Of a DNA stretch of 64,000 nucleotides, positions 8,762 through 17,812 are shown one piece after another. The DNA comes from Clostridium sp. CAG:354_28_25 (GTDB lineage Bacteria > Bacillota > Clostridia > TANB77 > CAG-508). Every line of letters begins with the position of its first letter. Position 1 is the first letter of the stretch. The stretch lies in assembly GCA_001915925.1 (NCBI GenBank), contig MNRL01000018.1, positions 1-64,000 of the forward strand. The letters are read 5' to 3'. The translations under genes were made by a program, and so were the position numbers. The notes under the pieces are model-generated. The model searched no databases. It was not told the DNA's origin and saw nothing but the letters and a program-made list of their open reading frames with translations.

Positions 8762-9709
8762 CTATTTATCTATTCCTGTTGCAATCACAGTAATAACTAT
8801 TTCATCTTCTAAAGAGTCATCTATTATTGTTCCAAAGATAATATTTGCTTCTGGATTATCTACTTTATCTCCGATTACTGTCATAATTGCATTAATCTCA
8901 TCTAATGGCATTTCTGCACTACCAGCAATATTTACGATTACACCTTTTGCACCTTGTATCATAGTTTCTGTTAAAGGATTACCAATTGCTTCTTTTACAG
9001 CTAGTTCATTTCTGTGTTCTCCTTTTCCTCTACCAATACCCATATAAGCATTTCCTTTATATCCTATAATTGTTCTGATATCGGCAAAATCTATGTTTAC
9101 TAAACCAGGAGTTGCAATTTGGTCTGTTATACCTTTTATACCTTTTTCTAAAACTAAGTCTACTTCTTTAAATGCATTTTGTAATGTAATTCTAGAATTT
9201 CCTTTTAATAAGTTGTCATTTAAAACAACGATTAATGAATTAACATTTTCGCGTAATTCATCTATTCCTCTTTCCGCTCTTGCCATTCGTACTTTTCCTT
9301 CAAAAGAAAATGGTTTAGAAACTATACCAACTGTTAATATTCCCATTTCTTTTGCAAATTGTGCTATTGCAGGAATTGCACCAGTTCCTGTTCCGCCACC
9401 CATTCCGGCAGTTAAGAACAATAAGTCTGTACCTTGTAATATATTCTTGATTTCTTCTTTATTTTCCATTGCTGCTCTTTCACCTATGGATACATCTCCG
9501 CCAGCACCTAATCCTTTTGTAATTTCTTTCCCGATTTGCATAACATTTTTTGTCTTTGCTTCCTCAAGAACTTTTACTTCTGTGTTAAACTCATAAAATT
9601 CTACCCCTTCGATTCCGTCTTCAATCATTCTGTTAACAGCATTGTTACCAGCTCCGCCAATTCCAATTACTTTAATGTTAATTAAGTTCTTTACATTTAA
9701 TTTATCCAT
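8762..9709 (-). CDS. ftsZ: FtsZ-family tubulin-like GTPase lacking the C-terminal tail
   Basis: FtsZ polymerises at midcell with GTP to form the division ring. The G-box is GMGGGTGTGA and the T7 synergy loop is present in variant form (NIDFADIRTII). The N-terminal nucleotide motif is IGIGGAGNNAVNRM. The protein ends at residue 315, immediately after the GTPase and activation domains. It lacks the variable linker and the conserved C-terminal peptide that normally bind FtsA, SepF or ZipA; typical FtsZ proteins have about 350-400 residues. The segment after helix H2 also differs from the usual NTDAQAL pattern (FNTEVKVLEEA). It may be the only FtsZ with a shortened tail or a second, specialised paralogue. 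It lies next to sporulation genes. Confidence 0.85.
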   Translation of the reverse strand: MDKLNVKNLINIKVIGIGGAGNNAVNRMIEDGIEGVEFYEFNTEVKVLEEAKTKNVMQIGKEITKGLGAGGDVSIGERAAMENKEEIKNILQGTDLLFLTAGMGGGTGTGAIPAIAQFAKEMGILTVGIVSKPFSFEGKVRMARAERGIDELRENVNSLIVVLNDNLLKGNSRITLQNAFKEVDLVLEKGIKGITDQIATPGLVNIDFADIRTIIGYKGNAYMGIGRGKGEHRNELAVKEAIGNPLTETMIQGAKGVIVNIAGSAEMPLDEINAIMTVIGDKVDNPEANIIFGTIIDDSLEDEIVITVIATGIDK

Positions 9710-9848
9710 ATATTATCTCCTTTATTTATTATATTTCAATAATATATTACTAGGCATTTTATAAAATATAACACTTCTTCCACATTATAACACGTTTTTC
9801 GGGATTTGGGGAGTTTTTTTTGAATTTTTTTGAAATTTAATATGTCAA

Positions 9849-10511
9849 CTAATTATTTTTATTTGCATTTAATAAATTTCCTATGTCTAAATAGTTTTCT
9901 GGAATTTCACCAATAATTACATTTTCTGCTAATATAACCTTTTCCTCAATCTGACTACTTATGGTATTAAATGGTGTTAATACATCTATCTTACAATTAA
10001 TACTAGCAAATATTCTATGTATAGATTGATTTATTCCAGCTGATGTAAATTCACTACTTAATTTTGTATCTAAATTACCTATACTAGATATTCTAATAGG
10101 AACCTTTGGACCTCTTCCAGATAGCAAAGTAATTCCTGTAAATGTTCCTAACCTAATAGATATATCCCTACTATCTTGATTATCTATCTTTTCTTGTATC
10201 TTAAGTGCAATTTGAGAAACAATTTTATTCATTACTGCAATATTTGCTTGCATAGATACTATTTTTCCATCTTTATCTTTTACTGTTGTAATTAAATCAT
10301 TATACCCGTATTTTTCCATTACCTCATCTATCGTCTCATGCACAATTTGCGTTGCTGTTGACTTTGCTTCACTTAGACATAACTGGTTAAACGTAGGGCC
10401 TATTGTTTTTATTAAATATACCACAGTAAACAATGCTGTTACTAATACTAATATTAACATTCTATACTTTTTAGAAAGATTTATTTTCTTCCTAGAATAA
10501 ATCTTTTCCAT
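9849..10511 (-). CDS. yunB: Sporulation protein YunB
   Basis: YunB is a sporulation protein made in the mother cell in Bacillus and needed for full spore formation. The protein has one N-terminal membrane segment (about residues 18-37). It is followed by an extracytoplasmic domain with the conserved GITLLSGRGPKVPIRI stretch and a C-terminal segment NVIIGEIPENY, both typical of the family. Its length of 220 residues is slightly short. It starts one base after the stop of the SPOCS/LysM gene, so the two are very likely co-transcribed and coupled. Confidence 0.85.
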   Translation of the reverse strand: MEKIYSRKKINLSKKYRMLILVLVTALFTVVYLIKTIGPTFNQLCLSEAKSTATQIVHETIDEVMEKYGYNDLITTVKDKDGKIVSMQANIAVMNKIVSQIALKIQEKIDNQDSRDISIRLGTFTGITLLSGRGPKVPIRISSIGNLDTKLSSEFTSAGINQSIHRIFASINCKIDVLTPFNTISSQIEEKVILAENVIIGEIPENYLDIGNLLNANKNN

Positions 10512-10512
10512 A

Positions 10513-12057
10513 CTACATGGCCTTAACCTTTTCTACATATCTTGGAATAAACAATTGTTGATTTATTGCTAATTTATCCTCGTCTTCAATATTGTTAATT
10601 TGTTTTATATTTTCCACAGTACTTCTAAATTTCTTTGCTATATTCCACAAAGTATCACCTGCTTTAACGAAATATACTATAATACTATATTCTTCTTTAT
10701 CTTCTAATTCTTTTTCTTCTAAATCTTCTATTATATTAAGTTCAATAGTTTTAAACATTTTTGTACTTATATTTAAGTCTATGTTAATTTGAATATTATC
10801 AGTTTGTGTAGAAATTTCATATTTTTCTACATCAACCATAATATCTAAGTTTTCTTCGCTCATTCCTTCTAATATATTTAATTCGTAATTTATAGGAAAT
10901 TTAAATTCTTTTTTATCTATACGTGTAACTTCTGTACTTTCATACAAAATATTTACACTTACTTCACCTTCGTAAATAGCTTTAGTTCCCGCTATTTTTA
11001 CATTATTTATACTACTTGTCATACTTACATTATAAATTCTACTGTTACTAATTTCTGAATCCGAAATCTGTTCTTTTAGCTGATAGATATCACTCACATT
11101 TTGTAAGCCAACCATTGCTTTTACAGTTTTTTGCTTGTATTGAATATTAGAAAAAGGAGTATATACATCTTGCACAAGTTCTATATCTTTAGTTTCGTAA
11201 GAATAGCAACTAATCTCTACTTCTACTTCTAGATATATAGAGTTTTCATCAGTATTATTTAGTTTTACTAAGATATTTTTCATACAGTACTTAAGCTCGC
11301 AAATATTTTCTTCTGTAACATTTTCCATATCTATAAATCCCATAATAGGAATTATTTTTTCTACATAATTTATTTTTCCTTCCTCTGTTAAATATAAAAT
11401 TTTAACACTAAGCTCAGCCTTGGCTACAACTTTATTGTAACTTACTTTAAAATCTTTATTTATTATTCTTACTTCTTTCTTTAATATTTCCATAACTTTT
11501 TCTTCTGAATTAAGTAGTATGTTTTCTTTCGCAATAGCTTTCGTAGTGTTTTTGCCAACCATAGAATTTAATTGTACTATTTTATTAAGCTTTTGTATCC
11601 CGGAAATTCCATTTATATCTTTTAATATACTTATTCCATCATTTGAATATAATCTTACATTTATCTCTATAGTAGCTTTTAAATTAACTTTTCTTCCGTT
11701 TAAAACATCACATTCCATATTTTTTAGAACTATATTTGCATCAATATCTGCTTGTGATATATTACTATCTATTTCTAAAAATTCGGAAAAATCTATATTA
11801 CTATTAAGCCCCCTTATAAGTTCATCACCACTATCAACTAGATATATAATGTTACTATCTATCGTTCCATCTATTTTTACCCTTCCATTTATTATTTCTT
11901 TTTTATATATACAAACATTTCCACTTAAATCTATTGTTTTTACAATATCTGGTTTAATATCTGGAACTATTATAGAACTTTCTAAAGTAATTTCTTTTTT
12001 CTTCCCTTCTATAAGTCTATTAACGCATAAGTTGTCTTGTAAAACTTCTATACTCAT
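10513..12057 (-). CDS. SPOCS (DUF3794) and LysM domain spore coat-associated protein
   Basis: The protein (514 residues) has three copies of the DUF3794/SPOCS fold and a C-terminal LysM domain (YFVKAGDTLWNIAKKF...LFIPRY). SPOCS proteins of Clostridia are linked to the spore coat; LysM binds peptidoglycan or chitin-like glycans. The repeats begin with the pattern VVPDIKPDI, here IIVPDIKPDIVKTI near residue 28. No signal peptide is present, as expected for coat proteins made in the mother cell. The ATG at 12057 follows GGAGGT. It sits between a terminator on the veg side and yunB, which it overlaps functionally. Confidence 0.85.
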   Translation of the reverse strand: MSIEVLQDNLCVNRLIEGKKKEITLESSIIVPDIKPDIVKTIDLSGNVCIYKKEIINGRVKIDGTIDSNIIYLVDSGDELIRGLNSNIDFSEFLEIDSNISQADIDANIVLKNMECDVLNGRKVNLKATIEINVRLYSNDGISILKDINGISGIQKLNKIVQLNSMVGKNTTKAIAKENILLNSEEKVMEILKKEVRIINKDFKVSYNKVVAKAELSVKILYLTEEGKINYVEKIIPIMGFIDMENVTEENICELKYCMKNILVKLNNTDENSIYLEVEVEISCYSYETKDIELVQDVYTPFSNIQYKQKTVKAMVGLQNVSDIYQLKEQISDSEISNSRIYNVSMTSSINNVKIAGTKAIYEGEVSVNILYESTEVTRIDKKEFKFPINYELNILEGMSEENLDIMVDVEKYEISTQTDNIQINIDLNISTKMFKTIELNIIEDLEEKELEDKEEYSIIVYFVKAGDTLWNIAKKFRSTVENIKQINNIEDEDKLAINQQLFIPRYVEKVKAM

Positions 12058-12097
12058 TTTTTACCTCCTTTTCTTTTTTATATTTATATGAAAGAGG

Positions 12098-12127
12098 CAA
12101 AAAAAAATTCCTATTTCTAGGAATTTT
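12098..12127 (-). terminator. Intrinsic terminator after veg
   Basis: The hairpin arms are AAATTCCTA and TAGGAATTTT, and on the minus strand a long T run follows. It lies directly between the end of veg and the start of the SPOCS gene, making the latter the first gene of its unit. Confidence 0.75.
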
Positions 12128-12170
12128 CATTTATCTTTAACCAATTTTGTTTATAACCTTTATAGCTTGA

Positions 12171-12470
12171 TTATAAATCCATCTTTTTACTTGGCTTTTT
12201 ATCTTCTGCTGGTGGTATTAATGGACTATATTCTTGCCCATCAAATACCTGAACTTCTACAGTTCTTGTTAAGATATCTGTGTAACTATAAGTTACATTT
12301 CTATCATTTTCTTCATATTTTACTATAAAAATATTTGGATAGGCTTTTTCTATTGTGGCTTCCTTCTCAAAAGTCCTGCTTCTGCCTAAAGATCCTTTTA
12401 CTATGATCTTTTGACCAACTTTTCCATCAATATCTGTTTTTAGATTTGTTATATCATCTCTACAAATCAT
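12171..12470 (-). CDS. veg: Veg protein (DUF1021)
   Basis: Veg is a small, conserved Firmicutes protein that in Bacillus subtilis influences biofilm gene expression and is highly transcribed. The sequence has the family core with GQKIIVKGSLGRSR near residue 20 and TYSYTDILT in the second half. The length of 99 residues is usual. AGGTGATGAA precedes the ATG at 12470. It lies next to yabG, the same pairing as in Bacillus. Its biochemical role is not settled. Confidence 0.85.
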   Translation of the reverse strand: MICRDDITNLKTDIDGKVGQKIIVKGSLGRSRTFEKEATIEKAYPNIFIVKYEENDRNVTYSYTDILTRTVEVQVFDGQEYSPLIPPAEDKKPSKKMDL

Positions 12471-12622
12471 TTCATCACCTACTTTTCAAAACTGAATTAA
12501 TTATAGCAGTTTTGTCGAACAGTGTCAAAACGTCGTATCTCATGTCTATCAACGGTTTTGCCTAATATATAAGCAACTATGAACATTGTTTTTATTATTA
12601 TTACATTTGTATTACATTTGAG

Positions 12623-13423
12623 TTACATTAGTGTTACTTTTTGTTTTTTTCCCTTTGCACCAACCCCACCTACTCCATCTTTTCCATCTCTTAAATCATC
12701 TGCAATATCATTTATTGTAATATAACAATCACTATCTGTTGTTGCAATTTTCTCTGCAACTATTAATGGATCAGCAAAATCTAATAGTACCCTAGCTGGT
12801 GAAGATGCAAAATTTGCACCTGCATTTATTAATGCTTCAAAATAACTCTGGCATGCTCCTGCAAATATAACTAGATTTTTCCCATATTCGTGTTCTCTTG
12901 CTCGTTTTACTGTATTTACAAAAAATCTAGAATTCATATAATTATATATATCACTATAGTTCCTTCCTTTTTTTATCATCCCATCATGTCCTGTTATTAC
13001 TAATATATCTGGTCTATACCTTGAAATTAAGTCTTTTATAATATATTCTTGCTTTTCTTCCGGTACAAATTTTACTACAGCATTTAGACCTAATTTTTTA
13101 TAATATTTATACGACTTTTCCATATATCGCTTATCTCCATCAAGATGTACTATTTTTCCAGTTTTCATATTATTATACGAATTTTTTCTACTATAAATTC
13201 GCTTTTCTAATATTTTATTTCTTTCTTCTATATACTTATTAACATATCCTCTGTCAACTAATTCTAACTCAGATACAGGTACTTTCTCTATAATTCTAAT
13301 GCACAAACCTTTTAAAATAGCTATTTTCTTCCTTTTTTCTGAAAATATCTTCTCTACCACAAATACAATTTCCTTATTACCAGCTTTTTTTACAACACTA
13401 CTTCCTTTTTTTATTTTGTTCAT
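12623..13423 (-). CDS. yabG: Sporulation-specific protease YabG
   Basis: YabG is a mother-cell cysteine protease (family U57) that processes spore coat and, in Clostridioides difficile, germination proteins. The candidate catalytic histidine is in VITGHDGMI and the cysteine in FAGACQSYFEA. The C-terminus is rich in glycine and lysine. The length of about 266 residues matches the family. I prefer the ATG at 13423 (AGGTGAT a few bases upstream) over a GTG three codons earlier. A divergent promoter for the secreted hydrolase lies upstream. Confidence 0.87.
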   Translation of the reverse strand: MNKIKKGSSVVKKAGNKEIVFVVEKIFSEKRKKIAILKGLCIRIIEKVPVSELELVDRGYVNKYIEERNKILEKRIYSRKNSYNNMKTGKIVHLDGDKRYMEKSYKYYKKLGLNAVVKFVPEEKQEYIIKDLISRYRPDILVITGHDGMIKKGRNYSDIYNYMNSRFFVNTVKRAREHEYGKNLVIFAGACQSYFEALINAGANFASSPARVLLDFADPLIVAEKIATTDSDCYITINDIADDLRDGKDGVGGVGAKGKKQKVTLM

Positions 13424-13479
13424 TACTATCACCTAGTATATTTTATGTAATAGCATATATGCTTGTGATGTATTTTATG

Positions 13480-13508
13480 TTGACTTTATTGGTAAAAAAT
13501 GTTATAAT
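13480..13508 (+). promoter_or_regulatory. Sigma-A type promoter for the secreted hydrolase
   Basis: TTGACT at 13480-13485, a 17-base spacer, and TATAAT at 13503-13508. A leader of about 50 bases then reaches the ATG at 13568. Confidence 0.7.
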
Positions 13509-13567
13509 TTATGCAGCTTAAAACAGTTAACATAATTTTAAGTAAAATTTATATTAGGGGGATTTTT

Positions 13568-15004
13568 ATGAGAAAAAAATTTTTATTTCATAAAACATTA
13601 TCAATTATTTTAATAGTACTTTTTATTACATTTTTTACATTTAGTAGCGTACAAGCTTATTCTAGTTACAAGTACAATGATTACATGAACATAATTTTTC
13701 AAGATGAACAGTATTTTGACAGAAATACTTACAAAAATTTCTTAAATGTTTTTAATTCTTATACAAAAGGGTTAAATTTTAATTCAGATTATAATACTAT
13801 CAAAAAACAAATGATAACTAAAGTTTTAGAACTTAGGAAAAATTATCCTAATTCTGCAACAGTTTCTAATATTTCCAATAAACTTTTAAATAAAATTATA
13901 AATGATAACTCAAATAATTCGCAAAATTTAATTCAAAATATATTAAATGAAATAATATCATTATTTAATTCATCTATAGTAATGATGGTTCCAGATGAAA
14001 CAGTTACAATAGATTCAACAACTGCAACTAAACTTGTAGGAGACAAATATAATGTAGAATTAAGTGCTAATATTTACTATGCTAACGATTTAAATTCTGA
14101 TGGCACACCTAAATCAAATAAATGGGTGGTTTTAGTCCATGGTTTCATGATGAATGGTCAAGCTATAACAGATGCACTTGGCGAAATGTATCTAGAACAA
14201 GGATACAACATATTAGCTCCTGATTTAAGAGGAGCTGGTAATACAAGTGGTAGTAATGGAATGGGATATCTAGAAAGCTTAGATGTTTTTGATTGGTTAA
14301 CATATCTTAACAATAGATACTCAAATAATTGTAGTCAAATATTAGTTCATGGTGTATCTTTAGGTGGTGCAACAACATTATTTTTATCTGGTCTAGAAGT
14401 TAACGGTCAAACAATAAAAGATAAGAATGTAATCGGGTTAGTTGATGACTGTGGATATACTTCAATGACAGGAATAATTAAAGACTTATTAAATACTGTT
14501 GGTGATTCTGAATTAATATCTATGATATTAGGTATTTTTGATAAAGATAGCTTAAGTGATATACTTACAGATGAGCAGATAAAAGAATTCTTAATAACCA
14601 CAGTTGGTGTAGGTTTAACAGAAGAAAATTTTGATGAAAAACAAGATGCTATAAATAGTTTAAGAAAATGTGAAGTTCCATTACTTATAATTCATGGTAC
14701 AAATGATACTACAGTACCATTTAAAAATAGTGACACAGTATATAATGAAGCAATGAAAATTTCATCTATTCCATATGTGCAAAGATTTATAGCTGATGGT
14801 GAACCTCATGCATTCATAGTGGTTGGTAACCAATATAATGTTTATGAAGGTCATGTTCATAACTTTATAAAAGAAGCAGAATCTATCGCAGCAGGTAATA
14901 CTTCTGATAAAGAATCAACTTATGAACAGGAAGAAGAAGAGCAATCTTCATTATGGGATAATATAATTAAAACATTAGTACTATTTAAAGATATGTTATT
15001 TTAA
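13568..15004 (+). CDS. Secreted alpha/beta hydrolase
   Basis: The protein (about 478 residues) starts with a signal peptide or membrane anchor (hydrophobic stretch ending in FSSVQAYSS). A helical N-terminal region of about 140 residues precedes the hydrolase domain. The domain shows the oxyanion segment VLVHGFMMNG, the nucleophile elbow HGVSLGGAT (GxSxG type), the acid in HGTNDTTVPF and the histidine in GEPHAF. The substrate is unknown; this resembles the serine aminopeptidase/lipase-like exported hydrolases of Clostridia. ATG at 13568 has AGGGGG upstream; an earlier ATG at 13511 lies too close to the -10 box. It is one of few rightward genes here. Confidence 0.85.
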   Translation: MRKKFLFHKTLSIILIVLFITFFTFSSVQAYSSYKYNDYMNIIFQDEQYFDRNTYKNFLNVFNSYTKGLNFNSDYNTIKKQMITKVLELRKNYPNSATVSNISNKLLNKIINDNSNNSQNLIQNILNEIISLFNSSIVMMVPDETVTIDSTTATKLVGDKYNVELSANIYYANDLNSDGTPKSNKWVVLVHGFMMNGQAITDALGEMYLEQGYNILAPDLRGAGNTSGSNGMGYLESLDVFDWLTYLNNRYSNNCSQILVHGVSLGGATTLFLSGLEVNGQTIKDKNVIGLVDDCGYTSMTGIIKDLLNTVGDSELISMILGIFDKDSLSDILTDEQIKEFLITTVGVGLTEENFDEKQDAINSLRKCEVPLLIIHGTNDTTVPFKNSDTVYNEAMKISSIPYVQRFIADGEPHAFIVVGNQYNVYEGHVHNFIKEAESIAAGNTSDKESTYEQEEEEQSSLWDNIIKTLVLFKDMLF

Positions 15005-15015
15005 TAAAAGTTAAA

Positions 15016-15044
15016 TAAAAAAGCGCCTAGAAGCGCTTTTTTTA
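15016..15044. terminator. Bidirectional terminator between convergent genes
   Basis: A run, AGCGC, short loop, GCGCT and T run form a compact hairpin. It can end the hydrolase transcript and the leftward FHA-ABC transcript. Confidence 0.8.
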
Positions 15045-15054
15045 TTATATTAAC

Positions 15055-17394
15055 TTACATATTCTTATTAACATTTTTCCTTAATACAAAATAACTTGCT
15101 AACATCAAAACAGCTGTCATTAATAATATAATTCCTATAACTTCTATCATATGTTCTGTTGTAAATGTAAAATAATTCTCTGGCTCTATTTCTATTAATG
15201 GATTAATTGTTTGGGCAATATGTGTAAGGTCATTCAAGTTTACACTTGTTCCTAATGCTTCGACAGTCCATCTACATAGTACAAAATTAGATACAAAATC
15301 TGTTATTCCATCTAATTTAAATAGCATTCCTGAATATAATAGCTGAGGAACTAATATAAGTGGTATTACTGACATAGCTATATTGGAATTTTTTACTACA
15401 GCAGAAATGAATAAACCGGTTGAAGCAGCTGCTAATATTGATAAAAATGAAACCAATTGTATATCCCAATATCCGTCAATCAGAATACTATGTTCTGAAC
15501 TACCAACTATTTTTTGAAAGATTCCAACTAATAATGTTGCCTGTATAAATGCTATTATTCCCTGAACTATAAATTTCGATAGCAAATATGAAGATAATTT
15601 TAAATCTGCCATATGTTCTTTCTGCAAAATTACCTTTTCTTTACATATTTCTTGTACAGAATTTAAAAGTCCAAGCCATATAGAGGCACATCCAATAGAA
15701 AACATTATCGCCTTAGTGTCATCATAACTAGAATATATATCTTCACTTGCAACCATTGCCAATAAGATTGCAACTACTGGAGCTTGTGCAATTAATAAAA
15801 ATAATTGCTGAAAATCATTTGTAATCAATTTTATATATCTAGAAATTAAAATCATTAATTGTCTAAAAAATGATTTCTTTTTCTTTTTTATTTTTGCTTT
15901 CTCTTCTATATCTTCTTCTACTTTTATGTTTTCTTCTATACTTTTAAATTTATTATACCAAAGTTCTACATCTTCATTTAGTAATGTATATATATCTACA
16001 AAATCGTCAACTCCAAAAAATTCTAGTGCATCTTTTGGTCTTCCAAAAAAGCATAACTTACCACCTTTACCAAAGAAAGCAACTTTATCGCATAAATGTA
16101 AATTCAGTGTATTATGTGTAACTAATATAACTGTTTTTCCCATTTCTGCCATTTTTCTTAAAGTTAACATTATGCTTCTCTCTGTGCCAGGATCTAATCC
16201 ACTTGTTGGTTCATCCAAGAAAAATAGGTTGGGGTCAGCAATAAGTTCTACTGCAATACTAGCTCTCTTTCTTTGTCCACCACTTAATTGCCTTATATAT
16301 GAGTTTTCTAGCTCCGTAAGTTGAACAATTTCCAAAACTTCTTTTATTCTAATATTACGTTCTTTTCTTGTTGTATTATCAGGCATTCTTAATTTCGCTG
16401 CATATTGTAATGTATCATGCAAAGTTAAATTAGAATATACTATATCCTCTTGTGGTACATATCCAATATTATATTTTAGTTCATCATAATTATCATATAA
16501 ATTTTCGCCATTTATTAGTACTTTTCCACTTGTTGGTCTGTCTACACCACTTATACATTTCATAAAAGTTGATTTACCTGCTCCTGATCCACCTACAAAA
16601 GCAACAAATTCGGATGGCTTAATTGTCATACTTGTGTGTGAAGCAATCTCTTGCGTTTTAAATTTTACACGAACTTTTTTTACGATATCTAGGGCATCCA
16701 CTTGCACTCCTGACTCTGAAAGCTGATAGATTAACTTATCTCCAAATACTACAATTTTAGAATTTCCAATTAAAATTACATCTAGATTTTCTATTTTTTT
16801 ATTTTTCGAAGGTAATATTTTTTTCCTATTTATATAAATACCATTTAAGCTACCTTCATCAGCTATTGTTATATTATTTCTAAAATAATATATACTTGCA
16901 TGCCTTTTGGCAATTCCTTTTGATGGCAATACAATATCATTATTTTTTTCACTGCCCAGTGTATTCCTACCAAGTTTTAATGAATATTCTTTCCATTCAT
17001 TTAGGTTTCTTCCTATTGACATTACTATTAATATTCCTTTGGTGGAGTCATTATCTCGACTTGTTATTTTAATAAAACTACCTTCAGCTAAATAAATTTC
17101 ATCATATATTCTGTTATCTGTTCCCTTCATAAATATACCTTTTGTAGTATTAACTGCAAGAACTCCATATTCAGTTATTTCAAAATATCCCTGTCTAGTA
17201 GCAATAATATCTGAAGAGATGGTAATGTCATTATTCTTTCCATTACCAAATGTAATTAATTTCTTATTTAATTTACTAATATTAATTGTTTTTATTCCAC
17301 TATCATCAAAAATAGTTAAAAAATAGTTTTCTCCTCTTTTTGTCTTATGCTTAAACCCCTTTAAATCTTTTGTTTCTTCACTTTTTAACTTCAT
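15055..17394 (-). CDS. FHA-domain ABC exporter (half-transporter, ABCG/Rv1747-like)
   Basis: The protein (about 779 residues) joins two FHA domains, an ABC ATPase and a six-helix ABC2 membrane domain. The first FHA domain (about residues 40-110) is degenerate. The second (about 145-205) has the canonical LGRNTLGSEKNNDIVL, SKGIAKRHASI and GSLNGIYIN elements that bind phosphothreonine. ATPase motifs are GGSGAGKST, LSGGQRKRAS and FFLDEPTSGLDPGT. The order matches Mycobacterium tuberculosis Rv1747, an exporter controlled by a Ser/Thr kinase. No canonical Hanks kinase is in the window. I prefer ATG 17394 with GGGAG upstream over the ATG 13 codons earlier. The cargo is unknown. Confidence 0.87.
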   Translation of the reverse strand: MKLKSEETKDLKGFKHKTKRGENYFLTIFDDSGIKTINISKLNKKLITFGNGKNNDITISSDIIATRQGYFEITEYGVLAVNTTKGIFMKGTDNRIYDEIYLAEGSFIKITSRDNDSTKGILIVMSIGRNLNEWKEYSLKLGRNTLGSEKNNDIVLPSKGIAKRHASIYYFRNNITIADEGSLNGIYINRKKILPSKNKKIENLDVILIGNSKIVVFGDKLIYQLSESGVQVDALDIVKKVRVKFKTQEIASHTSMTIKPSEFVAFVGGSGAGKSTFMKCISGVDRPTSGKVLINGENLYDNYDELKYNIGYVPQEDIVYSNLTLHDTLQYAAKLRMPDNTTRKERNIRIKEVLEIVQLTELENSYIRQLSGGQRKRASIAVELIADPNLFFLDEPTSGLDPGTERSIMLTLRKMAEMGKTVILVTHNTLNLHLCDKVAFFGKGGKLCFFGRPKDALEFFGVDDFVDIYTLLNEDVELWYNKFKSIEENIKVEEDIEEKAKIKKKKKSFFRQLMILISRYIKLITNDFQQLFLLIAQAPVVAILLAMVASEDIYSSYDDTKAIMFSIGCASIWLGLLNSVQEICKEKVILQKEHMADLKLSSYLLSKFIVQGIIAFIQATLLVGIFQKIVGSSEHSILIDGYWDIQLVSFLSILAAASTGLFISAVVKNSNIAMSVIPLILVPQLLYSGMLFKLDGITDFVSNFVLCRWTVEALGTSVNLNDLTHIAQTINPLIEIEPENYFTFTTEHMIEVIGIILLMTAVLMLASYFVLRKNVNKNM

Positions 17395-17456
17395 CTTTTG
17401 CTCCCTTATATTTTCCTTTGTATATAATAACATTCATTTTTATTTCTTTCAATATT

Positions 17457-17726
17457 TCATCCTACTTTATCTTCTCTAATATGACTATATTTAAGTTTTG
17501 TAGCCATTCCACCTCTTATGTGCCTTTCAGCTTTGTTTTTGTCTAGAATTTTTCTTACCTCCTTTGCTAAAACTGGGTTTATCTTTAGTAATCTTTCACT
17601 CAAGTCTTTGTGCACTGTACTTTTACTTATTCCAAATTTAGAAGCTGCACCTCTTACTGTATCTTTTGAATTTATAATATAATGTGCAAGTTCTATTGCA
17701 CGTTTTTCTATTGATAGATTTTTCAT
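17457..17726 (-). CDS. spoIIID: Stage III sporulation transcriptional regulator SpoIIID
   Basis: SpoIIID is a small helix-turn-helix protein that remodels mother-cell gene expression during spore formation. The protein has about 89 residues. The recognition helix region reads AASKFGISKSTVHKDL, followed by the basic C-terminal part HIRGGMATKLKYSH, both family hallmarks. The start at 17726 aligns with known SpoIIID proteins and follows GGGGG; an earlier in-frame ATG at 17741 lies within a hairpin. It is likely produced under sigma-E control, which I could not verify from a promoter motif. It is followed by the FHA-ABC gene. Confidence 0.9.
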   Translation of the reverse strand: MKNLSIEKRAIELAHYIINSKDTVRGAASKFGISKSTVHKDLSERLLKINPVLAKEVRKILDKNKAERHIRGGMATKLKYSHIREDKVG

Positions 17727-17732
17727 AAAGAA

Positions 17733-17778
17733 AACCCCCATGTGAATACTTTTGTTAAAATGTATTCATTTAGGGGTT
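17733..17778 (-). terminator. Hairpin between GGDEF regulator and spoIIID
   Basis: Arms AACCCC...GTGAATAC and GTATTCAT...GGGGTT form a stem of about 14 base pairs followed on the minus strand by TTTTCTTT. It fits an intrinsic terminator for the regulator gene. The GGGGG on its 3' side may also be the ribosome site of spoIIID, so the fold could affect spoIIID translation. Confidence 0.55.
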
Positions 17779-17812
17779 GTATTAGAACTTAATTCTTAAT
17801 TACCAAAAATAT

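Noticed and set aside
9800..9815. Family A repeat after yunB
   Set aside because: CGGGATTTGGGGAG matches half an arm but lacks the ACGTTCC core, so I do not count it.
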